A stretch of DNA of 64,000 nucleotides from Streptomyces stelliscabiei (GCF_014873495.1 NZ_JADBGF010000001.1:4464001-4528000); one strand, 5' to 3'; shown: positions 1-8,343, numbered from the stretch's first letter. Notes: a model not told the origin generated them from the sequence alone. Made by a program: numbers and translations.

Positions 1-215
1 GGTTCGGGCCGGTTGAGTTGCCCGGCCGCGCACGCTCGCCTCTCGGCTCACGTCGCGCGGCTTCACCCCCAGCCGGTTCCGGTCGTGCGCCCCCGAAGGG
101 CCGCAACCGCCGGACCCGGCACTTACCTTGGGTCCCCCGCTCCTGCCTACGGCGCTTGACGCGACGACTGTTCCTCACGGCCGCTGGCAGGATTCGGCGT
201 GCCGACCGCAAGAGC
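1..215 (-). promoter_or_regulatory. c-di-AMP riboswitch (ydaO/yuaA class), 3' end cut off by window edge
   Basis: Read on the minus strand, the conserved blocks of the ydaO/yuaA riboswitch appear in order: GCCGAATCCTG near 197-187, GCAGGAGCGGGGGACCCA near 147-130, GGGGGTGAAGCC near 70-59, and GCCCGAACC at the window edge (9-1). This class binds cyclic di-AMP and in actinobacteria usually sits in the leader of cell-wall hydrolase genes. The controlled gene must start left of position 1 on the minus strand. In Streptomyces coelicolor rpfA has such a leader and lies next to the Rpf gene annotated here at 347-1405, so rpfA is the expected target. The last pairing element and the expression platform are outside the window, so ON/OFF logic cannot be read here. 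Confidence 0.85.
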
Positions 216-236
216 CCGCTGTGGCGAGCGGTCACG

Positions 237-266
237 ACCGTAAACAGGTGATTGCCCGAATTTCAA
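237..266 (-). promoter_or_regulatory. Candidate housekeeping promoter for the riboswitch transcript
   Basis: On the minus strand TTGAAA (266-261) is followed after 18 bases by TACGGT (242-237), a fair match to a HrdB-type -35/-10 pair. It would start RNA near 231, just before the first conserved riboswitch block. The assignment rests on sequence resemblance and spacing only. Confidence 0.4.
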
Positions 267-346
267 AGACGATCAGGGGGTCTGTGATTCATCTCCCACA
301 ATGATCAAAACGGGCATTCAGGGTCGAACCATGACGCGAACTGCCG

Positions 347-1405
347 CTACTTTTCGCCCGTTTCGGCACCGACTTCGAGGGTCTGACCGGGAAGGATGAG
401 GTCCGGGTCGGTTCCGACCGTGCGCTCGTTCTCGGAGTACAGCGTCCGCCACCCGCCGTTCAGGCCGAGCGAGTCCACGATGCCGGTCAGGCTGTCGCCC
501 ACGCGGACGGTGTAGGCGCCCTCCGTGCTCTCGCTCGAGGCGCCGCTGTCACGCGAGGCGTGACGGCCGGAGGTGGTGCCGTCGGCCCGGTCCGCGCCGG
601 AGCCGGTGTCCGCGCCCTCGTCGGCGCTGGCGCCGCGGTGCCGGCCGGTGCCGCCGTCGGCGTCATCGCCGGTCGCGGAGCCGTCCGCCTGACTGGAATC
701 GTCCGTGTTTGCGCTGCCGGATTCCTTGGAGTCGGCGCCGGTGCCGCTGTCACTGTCGCTGGAATCGGTGGAGTCCGCGTCCGGTTCGGTGGTCGCCTTC
801 GTGGAGCCGTCGAGGGCCTTCGCGGACGCGTCCGACGACTCGGTCGAGTCGGAGGAATCGGCCGAATCCTTCGACCCGTCGGTGCGCGTGGAGTCGGTGC
901 CGTCGGCCGACTCGGCCGAGCCTTTGGACCCGGTCGAGTCGGAGGAGTCCGGCGAACCGGACGAACCGGATGCGCCGCCGGAGTCGGACGAGTCGCCCGC
1001 GACACCCGTGTCCACGTCGGCGGGACCCGAGTCGCCGCCGAGGTTGTGGAGCAGTCCGCAGGTGGACCAGACGCCGACGCCCTGGTCCGCGAGGACCTTC
1101 TCGGCGACGGCTATCTGCTGCGAACGGCTGGCCTGGTCCGCGGTCGTCGCGTAGTCGAGGCCGCCGTACTTCTCCCAGTTCTCCTGGGTCAGCTGGAGGC
1201 CGCCGTAGCGCCCGTTCCCGGTGTCCGCGCTCCAGAAGCCACCGCTCTCGCACTCCGCCACCTGGTCCCAGGTGGTTCCGCTCGCCGCGCTCGCGCCGGT
1301 GGCGCCGAGGAGCGGGATCGCGATGGCCGACCCGGTGACTCCCGCCGCGACGAGGAGAGCCGGAGCCTGACGGGGGCGACGGTGACGACCGTTCCCGGAG
1401 AGCAT
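347..1405 (-). CDS. Secreted resuscitation-promoting-factor-like muralytic protein with C-terminal LysM
   Basis: The product is 352 residues. A signal peptide (basic start, hydrophobic core, cut after GASA) is followed by an Rpf/transglycosylase-like domain from about residue 42 to 120. That domain has the lysozyme-like catalytic Glu in AECESGG and the paired cysteines in CESGG and STCGLLHN. Next comes a ~150-residue Ser/Asp/Gly linker, then a LysM domain (YTVRVGDSLTGIVDSL to LPGQTLEVG) that should bind peptidoglycan. Rpf proteins cleave the glycan strand and aid spore germination. I chose the ATG at 1405 because GAAAGG precedes it at good spacing; an upstream in-frame extension would place about 20 basic residues before the signal peptide. 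It appears to be transcribed alone from its own promoter, beside the riboswitch-controlled gene to the left. Confidence 0.9.
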   Translation of the reverse strand: MLSGNGRHRRPRQAPALLVAAGVTGSAIAIPLLGATGASAASGTTWDQVAECESGGFWSADTGNGRYGGLQLTQENWEKYGGLDYATTADQASRSQQIAVAEKVLADQGVGVWSTCGLLHNLGGDSGPADVDTGVAGDSSDSGGASGSSGSPDSSDSTGSKGSAESADGTDSTRTDGSKDSADSSDSTESSDASAKALDGSTKATTEPDADSTDSSDSDSGTGADSKESGSANTDDSSQADGSATGDDADGGTGRHRGASADEGADTGSGADRADGTTSGRHASRDSGASSESTEGAYTVRVGDSLTGIVDSLGLNGGWRTLYSENERTVGTDPDLILPGQTLEVGAETGEK

Positions 1406-1474
1406 GCGGTTGCCTTTCACACGACAGCGGTGGTCTGTGCGACGGGCGTGGTGCCCCCTTCGCACTGACGTGTG

Positions 1475-1504
1475 AACGTATCGGCAGTCGATCAGTTGTC
1501 ACAA
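1475..1504 (-). promoter_or_regulatory. Candidate promoter of the Rpf/LysM gene
   Basis: On the minus strand TTGTGA (1504-1499), an 18-base spacer and TACGTT (1480-1475) form a plausible -35/-10 pair about 70 bases before the ATG at 1405. A short palindrome TCACGTGA lies just upstream at 1521-1528 and could be a regulator site. Sequence match only. Confidence 0.35.
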
Positions 1505-1632
1505 GTTAATGCAGCGCAGATCACGTGAAGATCACAGAGTTGAGGGAGCGTCAACTTCTGGCTCGGAATGGGGTAGTGCTACGGCCCGTCGGGGTACAAC
1601 TACGGGCCGCTCACGGCGCGATCACCACGCAC

Positions 1633-2928
1633 TCACGGCCGCTTCCGTGGGGTGAATTCCACCGGAAGCGTGCGCAATCCACGCATGATGAGACCTCCCC
1701 GCCACCTCAAATCGGCCGAATCCCCTGCGAGTCGCAGATCGGGGAGCCGGGTGAGGAGCGTCGCCAGCGCGGTCTGGCCTTCGAGCCGGGCGAGCGGCGC
1801 GCCGAGGCAGTAGTGGATGCCGTGGCCGTAGCCGAGGTGCTGGTTGTCACGACGGGAGAGGTCCAGGGTGTCGGGGTCGTCGAAGCGGGCCGGGTCGCGG
1901 TCGGCCGCCGCGAGGACGACGAGGACGGGGTCGCCGACGGCGATGTGCTGCCCGCCGAGCGTGAGGGGCTCGGTCGCGAAGCGCCAGGTGGCGAGTTCGA
2001 CGGGGCCGTCGTAGCGCAGGAGTTCCTCGACACCGGTTTCGAGCAGCCCGCTCTCCCCGGCGGCGAGGGAGGTCTGCAGGCGGGCCCGCTGCTCGGGGTG
2101 GGTGAGCAGGGCGTACGTGCCGTTCCCGATGAGGTTGACGGTGGTCTCGAACCCGGCGAACAGCAGGATGAACGCCATCGCCGCGGCCTCGTTCTCGGTG
2201 AGGTGCTCCCCGTGGTCGGAGGCGCGGATGAGCGCGGAGATGAGGTCCTCGCCCGGGGCGGGGTGCTCGGTGAGCGCTTCCCGCTTGCGGTGGATGAGGT
2301 CGGCGAGGTAGCCGCGCATCTTCTTCACCGACCGCGCGACGCCGCCCCGCGGGCCACCGCCGTGCCGGATCATCATGCCCGCCCAGTCCCTGAAGTCGTC
2401 CTGGTCCTCCCGGGGGACGCCCAGCAGGTCGCAGATCGCGTAGATGGGGAGGGGGAAGGCGAACTCGTGGATGAGGTCGGCCTCGCCCTTCTCCGCGAAC
2501 CCGTCGATCAGCCGGTCGGTCAACTCCTGGACCCGGGGGGCGAACTCGGCGACCCGCCGGGGCGTGAACGCCTTCGACACCAGGCGGCGGAGCCTGGTGT
2601 GGTCCGGCGGATCGATGTTCAGCAGATGCGTCATCAGCTCGGCCTTGCGCTCACCGGGGATACCCGTCTTGCCCTTGGCGTGCGCGGGCTCGGCGTGATG
2701 CGCCGGGTTCTTCGACAGGCGCCCGTCGGCGAGGGCCTGCTTGGCGTCGCCGTAGCGGGTGACCAGCCAGGCCTCCACGCCGCTGGGCAGGCGCGTGCGG
2801 TGAACGGGGGCGTGCTCACGGAGCCAGGCGTACGCCGGGTAGGGGTCGGTGGCGAACTCCCAGGTGAAGAGGTCGGGCGCGCCGGTTCCCGTGGGCATGG
2901 CGGAGCTGGATGCGGGCTGGTTGGTCAC
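1633..2928 (-). CDS. Cytochrome P450 (CYP107-like)
   Basis: A soluble bacterial class I P450 of 431 residues. The I-helix oxygen-binding motif reads AGFETT, the K-helix ExxR motif is EELLR, and the heme loop GHGIHYCLGAPLARLE carries the axial Cys near residue 374. It should hydroxylate a small molecule with electrons from a ferredoxin and reductase, neither of which is adjacent. The GTG start at 2928 overlaps the TGA of a small upstream ORF (GTGA), which suggests translational coupling; Shine-Dalgarno signal is otherwise weak, and an ATG at 2898 is an alternative. The position matches S. coelicolor SCO3099, which I recall as CYP107U1, linked to sporulation. That identification is from memory. 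Confidence 0.92.
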   Translation of the reverse strand: MTNQPASSSAMPTGTGAPDLFTWEFATDPYPAYAWLREHAPVHRTRLPSGVEAWLVTRYGDAKQALADGRLSKNPAHHAEPAHAKGKTGIPGERKAELMTHLLNIDPPDHTRLRRLVSKAFTPRRVAEFAPRVQELTDRLIDGFAEKGEADLIHEFAFPLPIYAICDLLGVPREDQDDFRDWAGMMIRHGGGPRGGVARSVKKMRGYLADLIHRKREALTEHPAPGEDLISALIRASDHGEHLTENEAAAMAFILLFAGFETTVNLIGNGTYALLTHPEQRARLQTSLAAGESGLLETGVEELLRYDGPVELATWRFATEPLTLGGQHIAVGDPVLVVLAAADRDPARFDDPDTLDLSRRDNQHLGYGHGIHYCLGAPLARLEGQTALATLLTRLPDLRLAGDSADLRWRGGLIMRGLRTLPVEFTPRKRP

Positions 2929-3104
2929 CCGCCGACGGTATCCGGCCCGGCGGGGGCTTCCGGCCCGGCCGTCGCTTCCGGCCCGGCCGTCGCTTCCGGT
3001 CCGTGCGTCGCTTCCGACCCAGCCGAGGCTTCCGGTCCGGCCGTCGCTTCCGGCCCGTGCGTGCGGATGCCCGTCGGGTCAGCTCCCGTCGGCGTCCTCG
3101 TCAC
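2925..3104 (-). CDS. Possible small ORF made of GPEATA hexapeptide repeats, between mazG and P450
   Basis: A 59-codon frame opens with GTG at 3104, inside the 3' end of mazG and directly behind a GAGGAGGGGGAGGAGG stretch that could act as ribosome binding site. Its TGA overlaps the GTG of the P450 gene. The peptide is mostly a tandem hexapeptide (GPEATA, GPEASA, GSEATH, GPEATA, GPEATA, GPEAPA), with G/C in almost all third positions. It could be a real coupling peptide, a frameshifted former C-terminal tail of MazG, or only a consequence of the 18-bp DNA repeat. No known domain; unordered and acidic. Confidence 0.35.
   Translation of the reverse strand: MTRTPTGADPTGIRTHGPEATAGPEASAGSEATHGPEATAGPEATAGPEAPAGPDTVGG
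2956..3063. repeat. Six tandem 18-bp repeats
   Basis: Six consecutive 18-bp units starting GCTTCCGRCCC fill 2956-3063, with a degenerate seventh at about 2938-2955. The unit length is a multiple of three and keeps one minus-strand frame open. Units differ at a few positions, so this is not a recent perfect expansion. Confidence 0.9.
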
Positions 3105-4236
3105 CCTCCTCCCCCTCCTCCTCGGGCTCCTCCCGGCCGGCCGTCTCCTCCGGCCCCGTCGGCAGGCCCTCCGCGATCCTGATCGCGTCCCGGTACGCGC
3201 GGGCCGCCGCCCGGAGGGCCGCCTCGGGGTCGACGCCCCGGGACTCGGCGTCGGCGGCGAGGGTGAGGAGCGCGTGACCGAGGTCGTCGCCGGGGGGTAT
3301 CGGGACGTCGAGGCCGGCGGTGCGGGCGCGGGAGGAGAGCTTGGCGGCGAGGGCGAGTCCGGGCTGGCCGAGGGGTACGCCGTCGGTGACCGACGCGCGC
3401 TGCTTCTCGACGGCCTTGGTGCGCAGCCAGTGCGCCTTGACCTCCTCCGGGGTCGTGGCCGTCGCGTCACCGAAGACATGGGGGTGGCGGTGGATGAGCT
3501 TGGTGACGATGCCGGCGGCCACGTCGTCGATGGAGAAGGGGGTGTCGGGGTCGTCCTCGGCGATGCGGGCGTGGAAGACGACCTGGAGGAGGACGTCGCC
3601 CAGCTCCTCGCGGAGTTCGTCGCGCTCACCCTCCTCGATGGCCTCGACGAGTTCGTACGCCTCCTCGATGCCGTACTTGGCGAGGCCCTGGTGCGTCTGG
3701 CGGGAGGACCAGGGACACTCCGCGCGGATCCGGTCCATGACCTGGACGAGGTCGAGGAGACGGGCGCCGGGGAGGTCGTAGGAGGCGGGGAGCAGCTCCA
3801 GGAACGGCATGTGGACGCGGCCGGAGCCGGCCAGGCGGGCCAGGCCGTCGGTGAGGCGGGGTTCGCCCTCGGCGGTGGCCACCACGACCACCGTGCGGCC
3901 GCCGGCGCAGTCGTCCACCAGTTCCTCGGCCGTCGGGGCCGCCCGCTCCACCGTGATGCCGGCCTCGCGGAGATAGGGGAGCTGGGGGTGCGCTCCGTCC
4001 GCGCACAGGACGCGGTCCGCCCCGTGCAGTGCCTGCCAGGCCGGCCAGGACAGCAGACCGGGCGCGACCCGGTGGCTGGTGGTGAGCAGGACGACCCGGC
4101 CGGGGCCGGGGGTGGAGGCCGCGGTCTCGGAGGCCGCGGTCTCGGGGGCGGTGGCCTCGGGGACCGTGCTCTCGGGGACCGTGGTGGCGGAGGTGCCGTC
4201 GGGGCGGTGTGCGTTCACCCCACGAACGTAACCCAC
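3079..4236 (-). CDS. mazG: MazG nucleoside triphosphate pyrophosphohydrolase
   Basis: MazG hydrolyses (d)NTPs to the monophosphate and pyrophosphate, clearing damaged or excess nucleotides and limiting (p)ppGpp signalling in some bacteria. The 385-residue product has a degenerate tetrapyrrole-methylase-like N-terminal half (about 45-150), as in many actinobacterial MazG proteins. The MazG fold follows, seen in CPWSSRQTHQGLAKYGIEE and the metal-binding helix EELGDVLLQVVFHARIAEDD. The last ~25 residues are an acidic, disordered tail. The start could be GTG at 4236 or GTG at 4218 (VNAHRPDG). It follows the SurA-like lipoprotein gene by 84 bases on the same strand. Confidence 0.93.
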   Translation of the reverse strand: MGYVRGVNAHRPDGTSATTVPESTVPEATAPETAASETAASTPGPGRVVLLTTSHRVAPGLLSWPAWQALHGADRVLCADGAHPQLPYLREAGITVERAAPTAEELVDDCAGGRTVVVVATAEGEPRLTDGLARLAGSGRVHMPFLELLPASYDLPGARLLDLVQVMDRIRAECPWSSRQTHQGLAKYGIEEAYELVEAIEEGERDELREELGDVLLQVVFHARIAEDDPDTPFSIDDVAAGIVTKLIHRHPHVFGDATATTPEEVKAHWLRTKAVEKQRASVTDGVPLGQPGLALAAKLSSRARTAGLDVPIPPGDDLGHALLTLAADAESRGVDPEAALRAAARAYRDAIRIAEGLPTGPEETAGREEPEEEGEEGDEDADGS

Positions 4237-4256
4237 GTCACGGACGGCCCCCGGAG

Positions 4257-4265
4257 TTGTCCACA
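4257..4265 (+). promoter_or_regulatory. Perfect DnaA box upstream of mazG
   Basis: TTGTCCACA, the Streptomyces DnaA box consensus, lies about 20 bases before the mazG start. A single box away from oriC may act as a DnaA-controlled regulatory site or titration site, or may be chance. Confidence 0.5.
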
Positions 4266-4320
4266 GGCAGGCGGCCGGGGCGGCTGCGACGGACGCGGCC
4301 CGGCCGTCCCGCCCGCAAGC

Positions 4321-4998
4321 TCACCCCTGCGCCTGCTCCGGCGTCGCCGCGCGGGTGACCTCCTTCAGCCACGGTGTCTTGGCGTCCAGCAGCCCGACCC
4401 GGCCGGAAGCCGGGTCGACGCCCCAGCTGCCGTAGCGGGGGTTCAGGTCCACGTCGAGTTTCTTCGAGGCCGCGGAGAGGGCCTTCCAGAAGACGGCGCC
4501 GCCCTCCTGGGTGTTGAGGTCGGCGCCGAGGGAGGCGGCGAGTTTCTGGACCTCGACGTCGCTGCGGAGGCTTTCCTCCAGCTGTTCCGGGGCGACGCTG
4601 TAACGCTGCAGGTAGGCCGTCTCCAGAGCCTCGGCGCCGCCGGCCTCCGCCTCCAGGTCGGTCCGGTACTTCTGGACCTCCTTGCGGGTGACGGTCACAC
4701 CGGCGTCCTTGAGGGCCTGGTCGAGGACCTTCTCCAGGACCATGCCGTTCAGGGTGTTGCGGGTGAGGGCGCTGCTCTGGGCGACGGCCTGCTGGTACTG
4801 GCTCTCGTCCGTGCTGACGGCGCGCTGGGCGGTGCGCACCTCGTTCACCCGGTTCTCCAGTTGCGCGACCGTGATCCGGTCCTGGCCGACGACGGCCGCC
4901 GCGCCGGGATGCGCGTCGCTTCCGCAGGCGGTGAGGAGCGGGGCCGCGGCGACGATCGCTGCGGAGAGGAGGAGCGCGGAGCGACGGCGGCGGTGCAA
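4321..4998 (-). CDS. SurA-like lipoprotein (N-terminal chaperone domain)
   Basis: A 225-residue lipoprotein. The signal peptide ends in the lipobox LTAC, so it should be anchored to the outer face of the membrane. The rest matches the SurA N-terminal chaperone region (VVGQDRITVAQLENRVNEVR, then helical segments), without a recognisable parvulin isomerase domain. A role in folding secreted proteins is inferred. I chose the TTG at 4998 because GGGAGG lies five bases before it and because it gives a complete signal peptide (basic HRRRR, then the hydrophobic core); upstream extensions in this frame are Pro/Arg-rich and unlikely. It is probably co-transcribed with mazG. Confidence 0.85.
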   Translation of the reverse strand: MHRRRRSALLLSAAIVAAAPLLTACGSDAHPGAAAVVGQDRITVAQLENRVNEVRTAQRAVSTDESQYQQAVAQSSALTRNTLNGMVLEKVLDQALKDAGVTVTRKEVQKYRTDLEAEAGGAEALETAYLQRYSVAPEQLEESLRSDVEVQKLAASLGADLNTQEGGAVFWKALSAASKKLDVDLNPRYGSWGVDPASGRVGLLDAKTPWLKEVTRAATPEQAQG

Positions 4999-5191
4999 GT
5001 GAGCCTCCCGAGGAGATTGTGCGGCGGTGCACAAGGTCTTGCGGTGATCGATGGTAGGCAGTGGCCCTGCTCTCGGCCAGCCATTCGACCAACGATTCAC
5101 GCCGACTTCGGGCACCGTCGCTCCCGGACCGCGCCGCCACCGGCTCCGCCCCGGCGTCCACGACTGTGCCGGGGCGTGGCCGTCGCCCGTT

Positions 5192-6058
5192 TCACCCCAC
5201 GATCGCCACCGGGGCGTCCCACGCGCTGCGGTCCACGGTGATCGTGTGGCCGCCGCGGCTCTCCTTGCTGTTGACCATGTACTGGTGGGCCCGGTGGTGC
5301 CCGGTGTACAGCTTCGGGTCGAACGGCCAGTCGGTGGTCGTCGTGTTGACCTTGTCCCACTTGGCGTACCAGAGGTTGCCCGGCAGGTTCGTGCGGTCGG
5401 TGGCGGTGGCGACGGCCTTGGCGCTGGAGCTGCTGAAGCCATAGAACCCGGAGCGGTACTGCTGGGCGCCGAGCGCCTTGTGCCAGGCCCTGATGTAGGT
5501 CAGAACGGCGTTGTCGCAGGCCGTGTCCGTCGTGTCGTACGCCTCCATGTCGAGGTAGAGCGCGCTGCCGGGCTTCATGCCGAGGGCGGCGGCCTTGGTG
5601 ACGGCGTCCGTGCCGTCGGCGGCGCCCTGGGCGGCGGCGGTCGAGGCCGTGATCACCTCGGGACTGGAGCCGCTCTGGCAGGGCGGCTGGGCGCCGACGT
5701 AGAGCGGGACCAGTTTCCAGCCGAGGGTGTTGACGGACTTCACCCAGGAGGCGGTGAGGTTGGGCTGGGAGCAGCCGCGGTTCCTGCCGCCGACGTAGAC
5801 CGCCGCCGCCCCGTAGAAGCCGGTGTTCCAGGCCTTCATCGCGGACAGGGAGGGGGCCGTGCAGGTGTCGAAGGCGCGGCCGGTGTAGACCTTGGCGGCG
5901 GGCCAGGCGGTGGTCGTGGCCAGGGAGTTCTGCGCGGCGAGTCCTGCTCCGGCGAGGACGGCGGTGCCGGCCACCGCCCAGGTGAGGTGTCTGCGCCTTC
6001 TGGAGCGCCGGTGGCCGGCCCTGCCGGACGGCCGGTCGCCGGTGGTGTTGTCGGACAT
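5192..6058 (-). CDS. Secreted glycoside-hydrolase-like protein (DUF1906, Rv2525c-like)
   Basis: The 288-residue product starts with a basic, twin-arginine-type signal (RRSRRRRHLTWAV, then a hydrophobic stretch and a cut near SLA). A TIM-barrel domain of the DUF1906 family follows from about residue 58, beginning GRAFDTCTAPSLSAM. The segment YLDMEAYDTTDT resembles the acidic active-site strand of GH25-like enzymes. The Mycobacterium tuberculosis relative Rv2525c is Tat-exported and affects the cell envelope. The substrate here is unknown; peptidoglycan or another envelope glycan is a guess. It is a single gene between the lipoprotein and the kinase operon. Confidence 0.85.
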   Translation of the reverse strand: MSDNTTGDRPSGRAGHRRSRRRRHLTWAVAGTAVLAGAGLAAQNSLATTTAWPAAKVYTGRAFDTCTAPSLSAMKAWNTGFYGAAAVYVGGRNRGCSQPNLTASWVKSVNTLGWKLVPLYVGAQPPCQSGSSPEVITASTAAAQGAADGTDAVTKAAALGMKPGSALYLDMEAYDTTDTACDNAVLTYIRAWHKALGAQQYRSGFYGFSSSSAKAVATATDRTNLPGNLWYAKWDKVNTTTTDWPFDPKLYTGHHRAHQYMVNSKESRGGHTITVDRSAWDAPVAIVG

Positions 6059-6199
6059 GCGTGGTCCCGCCCCTGGATTCGCCGATCGTTGTGTGCCCGA
6101 ACAGCTAAGCGGGGGTGCCTCCGTGTTCGGGAAACCCTGGCTCTCGGCCTGGGCAAACTTCGGCCAAGGTGGCGCAAAGCAGAGGAGCCGTCGTCCGCG

Positions 6200-7741
6200 T
6201 CAGCCGCGTACCTGTCCCAGCCACTGCAGCGTGCGCCGGACCTCGCCGGCGAGGGGATGGGCGGGCCCGCGCAGCCGTTCGACGTCGACCAGCAGGCGGC
6301 CCAGGGTCTCGTGGGCGGCGCCCCGGTCGCCGAGGGCGAGGAGCAGGTGGCCTATGCGGCGGCGGACGTCGAGGGCGAGTTCGGGGTCGCCGCCGACGTA
6401 CTGGTTCTCGTAGTACGGCAGCAGGGAGCGGTACTCGGCGAGGGCCGCGGCCGGTTCGCCGAGCTGTTCCAGGCACTGGGCGGAGTCGTAGCGCCAGCGC
6501 AGTGCCTGGGGGTCGGCCTGGCCGGCCTCGGTGGCCCGCTCGTCGGCGAGGCGGCGCAGCTCGGGCAGGGCGCGGCGGTACTGCCCGTCGTCCATGAGGG
6601 TGGCCGCGTACTGCTTGCGCAGGGTGCGGACGACGGGTGAGTGCTCGCCGTGCTGGGCGGCGGCGGCCGGAAGGATCGCCCCGAGGATGTCAACGGCCTG
6701 GGTGATGCGGCCCTCGCCGAGCAGCCGCTTGACCTCGTCGACGGCCCCCGCCACGTCGGGCTTGTCGGCCGCGGGCGCGGGGGCGGGCGCGGCGGACGGC
6801 TGCGGCGCGGGGATCCGGGCGCGGTCCGGCCAGGGGGCGTGCGGGCGCAGGAAGGGGCGCGTGGGGTCGAGCGGGGAGCCGGTGGGCATACCGCGCGCCG
6901 GGAGCAGCGGGAGGAGCTGTTCGTACGTCTCCTGTGCGGAGGACGGGCGGTGCTGCGGGTCCTTGGAGAGCAGCCGCAGGACCAGGGCCTCCAGGGACTC
7001 GGGGACCTCGGGGCGCAGTCGGCGGACGGGCACCGGCGGCTCGTAGAGGTGGCGGTGCAGGACGCCGAGGGCCGTGGAGCCGGTGAACGGGACGTTCCCG
7101 CTGAGCAGTTCGTGTATCAGCACACCGAGGGCGTACAGGTCGGTGTAGGGGCCGACCGCGCCGCCCATGGCCTGTTCGGGGGCCATGTACGCGGGGCTGC
7201 CGATGGGCGAGCCGGTGTGGGTCAGGCGGGTGGTGTCGGTGTCCATCACGGAGGCGACGCCGAGGTCGAGGACGGTGACCGTGCCGTCCTGCTTGACCAT
7301 GACGTTCCGCGGCTTGAGGTCGCGATGGATGATCGGCACCGCGTGCACGGCGGAGAGCACGGCGCACAGCTGGGCGGCGACCGAGACGGTCCACTGCCAC
7401 GGGTAGGGGTCGTGCTCGGCGAGATGGTCGGCGAGGTCGGCCCCGTCGACGTACTGCATGACGAGGAACAGCTCCTCGCCCTCGCTGCCCGCGTCGTGCA
7501 CGGTCACCAGGCCGGGGTGGTCGACCTGGGCCGTCACCCGGCACTCGCGCACGAAGCGGCGGCGCAGCTCGTCGGCCTCCTGGCCCGCGACCTTGTCCGG
7601 GCGCAGCAGCTTGACCGCCACGCGCCGGTCGAGGCGCTGGTCGTACGCCGTCCACACCTGGCCCATGCCGCCCTGGCCGATGAGCGTGGACAGTTCGTAG
7701 CGGCCGGTGATCAGGCGGCCGGTGCCCTTCCCCGAGGTCAC
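6200..7741 (-). CDS. Cytosolic Ser/Thr protein kinase with TPR-like C-terminal half
   Basis: A 513-residue PknB-type kinase. The Gly-rich loop is GQGGMG, the ATP-anchoring Lys is residue 44 (VAVKLL), the catalytic loop is HRDLKPRN with Asp 141, the metal-binding motif is DLG rather than DFG (159-161), and APEQ closes the activation segment. After a Pro/Ala-rich linker (about 275-330) come helical repeats of TPR type (QAVDILGAILP, RRALPELRRLA, AALAEYRSLLPYYE). There is no membrane helix and no PASTA domain, unlike most actinobacterial Pkn proteins. The GTG start at 7741 overlaps the stop of the upstream membrane-protein gene (GTGA), so the two are translationally coupled and probably act together. 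Confidence 0.93.
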   Translation of the reverse strand: MTSGKGTGRLITGRYELSTLIGQGGMGQVWTAYDQRLDRRVAVKLLRPDKVAGQEADELRRRFVRECRVTAQVDHPGLVTVHDAGSEGEELFLVMQYVDGADLADHLAEHDPYPWQWTVSVAAQLCAVLSAVHAVPIIHRDLKPRNVMVKQDGTVTVLDLGVASVMDTDTTRLTHTGSPIGSPAYMAPEQAMGGAVGPYTDLYALGVLIHELLSGNVPFTGSTALGVLHRHLYEPPVPVRRLRPEVPESLEALVLRLLSKDPQHRPSSAQETYEQLLPLLPARGMPTGSPLDPTRPFLRPHAPWPDRARIPAPQPSAAPAPAPAADKPDVAGAVDEVKRLLGEGRITQAVDILGAILPAAAAQHGEHSPVVRTLRKQYAATLMDDGQYRRALPELRRLADERATEAGQADPQALRWRYDSAQCLEQLGEPAAALAEYRSLLPYYENQYVGGDPELALDVRRRIGHLLLALGDRGAAHETLGRLLVDVERLRGPAHPLAGEVRRTLQWLGQVRG

Positions 7742-8343
7742 CGGTCTCCTTCGTGATTGCGGAGATAGTCACTGAGCTCGTCCAGCTCGGCGCGCACCTG
7801 GTCGATGCGGGCGGGGCCCGGCCGCTGCGGCTCCGGCTCGGGCCGGCGCGGGGGCTGCGGAGGCTGATGCTGGACGGGGGGCTGCGCGACGGGCGGTGCG
7901 GGGATGTAGGGCTGCGGGACCTGGACCGGCGGGTAGCTGTACCCGCTCTGCTGCGAGTACGCGGTGGTCTGGGCGTACGGCGACGAGAGGGCCGTCCGGG
8001 CACGGTTGAAGTGGGTGATGTCCGCGTACAGGTAGTACGCGACGATCGCCACGAGACCGCCGAAGAGCATGCCCATGCCGACGTCGCCGCGCCAGGTGGT
8101 GAACTCCTTCTCGCCCGGGTCGGTGCCGATGATGTACAGCGTCGCGATGATGTGGACGAGCGCCAGGGCGAACAGCCACCAGTCGCGGGGCCTGCGGGTC
8201 ACCGAGGCGAGCCGCAGCAGGCACGCCCAGGCGAGCAGGCCACAGCTCATGACCGCGACCACCACGAAGATCACACGGAGTGTGACCTGGCCCCCCTGGT
8301 CGGGGCCGGGGGGCGGTGTCGGCGCATAGCCGTGGCCTTGCAT
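7738..8343 (-). CDS. Small membrane protein with proline-rich tail, coupled to the kinase
   Basis: A protein of 201 residues with three predicted membrane helices (about 20-42, 55-73 and 88-106), then a Pro/Gln/Tyr-rich cytoplasmic tail and a short C-terminal helix (IDQVRAELDELSDYL). The family is unknown to me. It is the first gene of a two-gene operon with the kinase and overlaps it by four bases. The tail could be a kinase docking or substrate region, but nothing in the sequence proves that. AGGAG lies about six bases before the ATG. Confidence 0.8.
   Translation of the reverse strand: MQGHGYAPTPPPGPDQGGQVTLRVIFVVVAVMSCGLLAWACLLRLASVTRRPRDWWLFALALVHIIATLYIIGTDPGEKEFTTWRGDVGMGMLFGGLVAIVAYYLYADITHFNRARTALSSPYAQTTAYSQQSGYSYPPVQVPQPYIPAPPVAQPPVQHQPPQPPRRPEPEPQRPGPARIDQVRAELDELSDYLRNHEGDR

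Noticed and set aside
560..1468. Gly/Val-rich open frames opposite the Rpf gene
   Set aside because: They mirror the Ser/Asp linker repeats of the Rpf protein; no ribosome binding site.
1525..5241. 1238-codon open frame on the plus strand
   Set aside because: It is antisense to P450, mazG and the lipoprotein gene, which have clear motifs. Long open frames opposite genes are common at this GC content.
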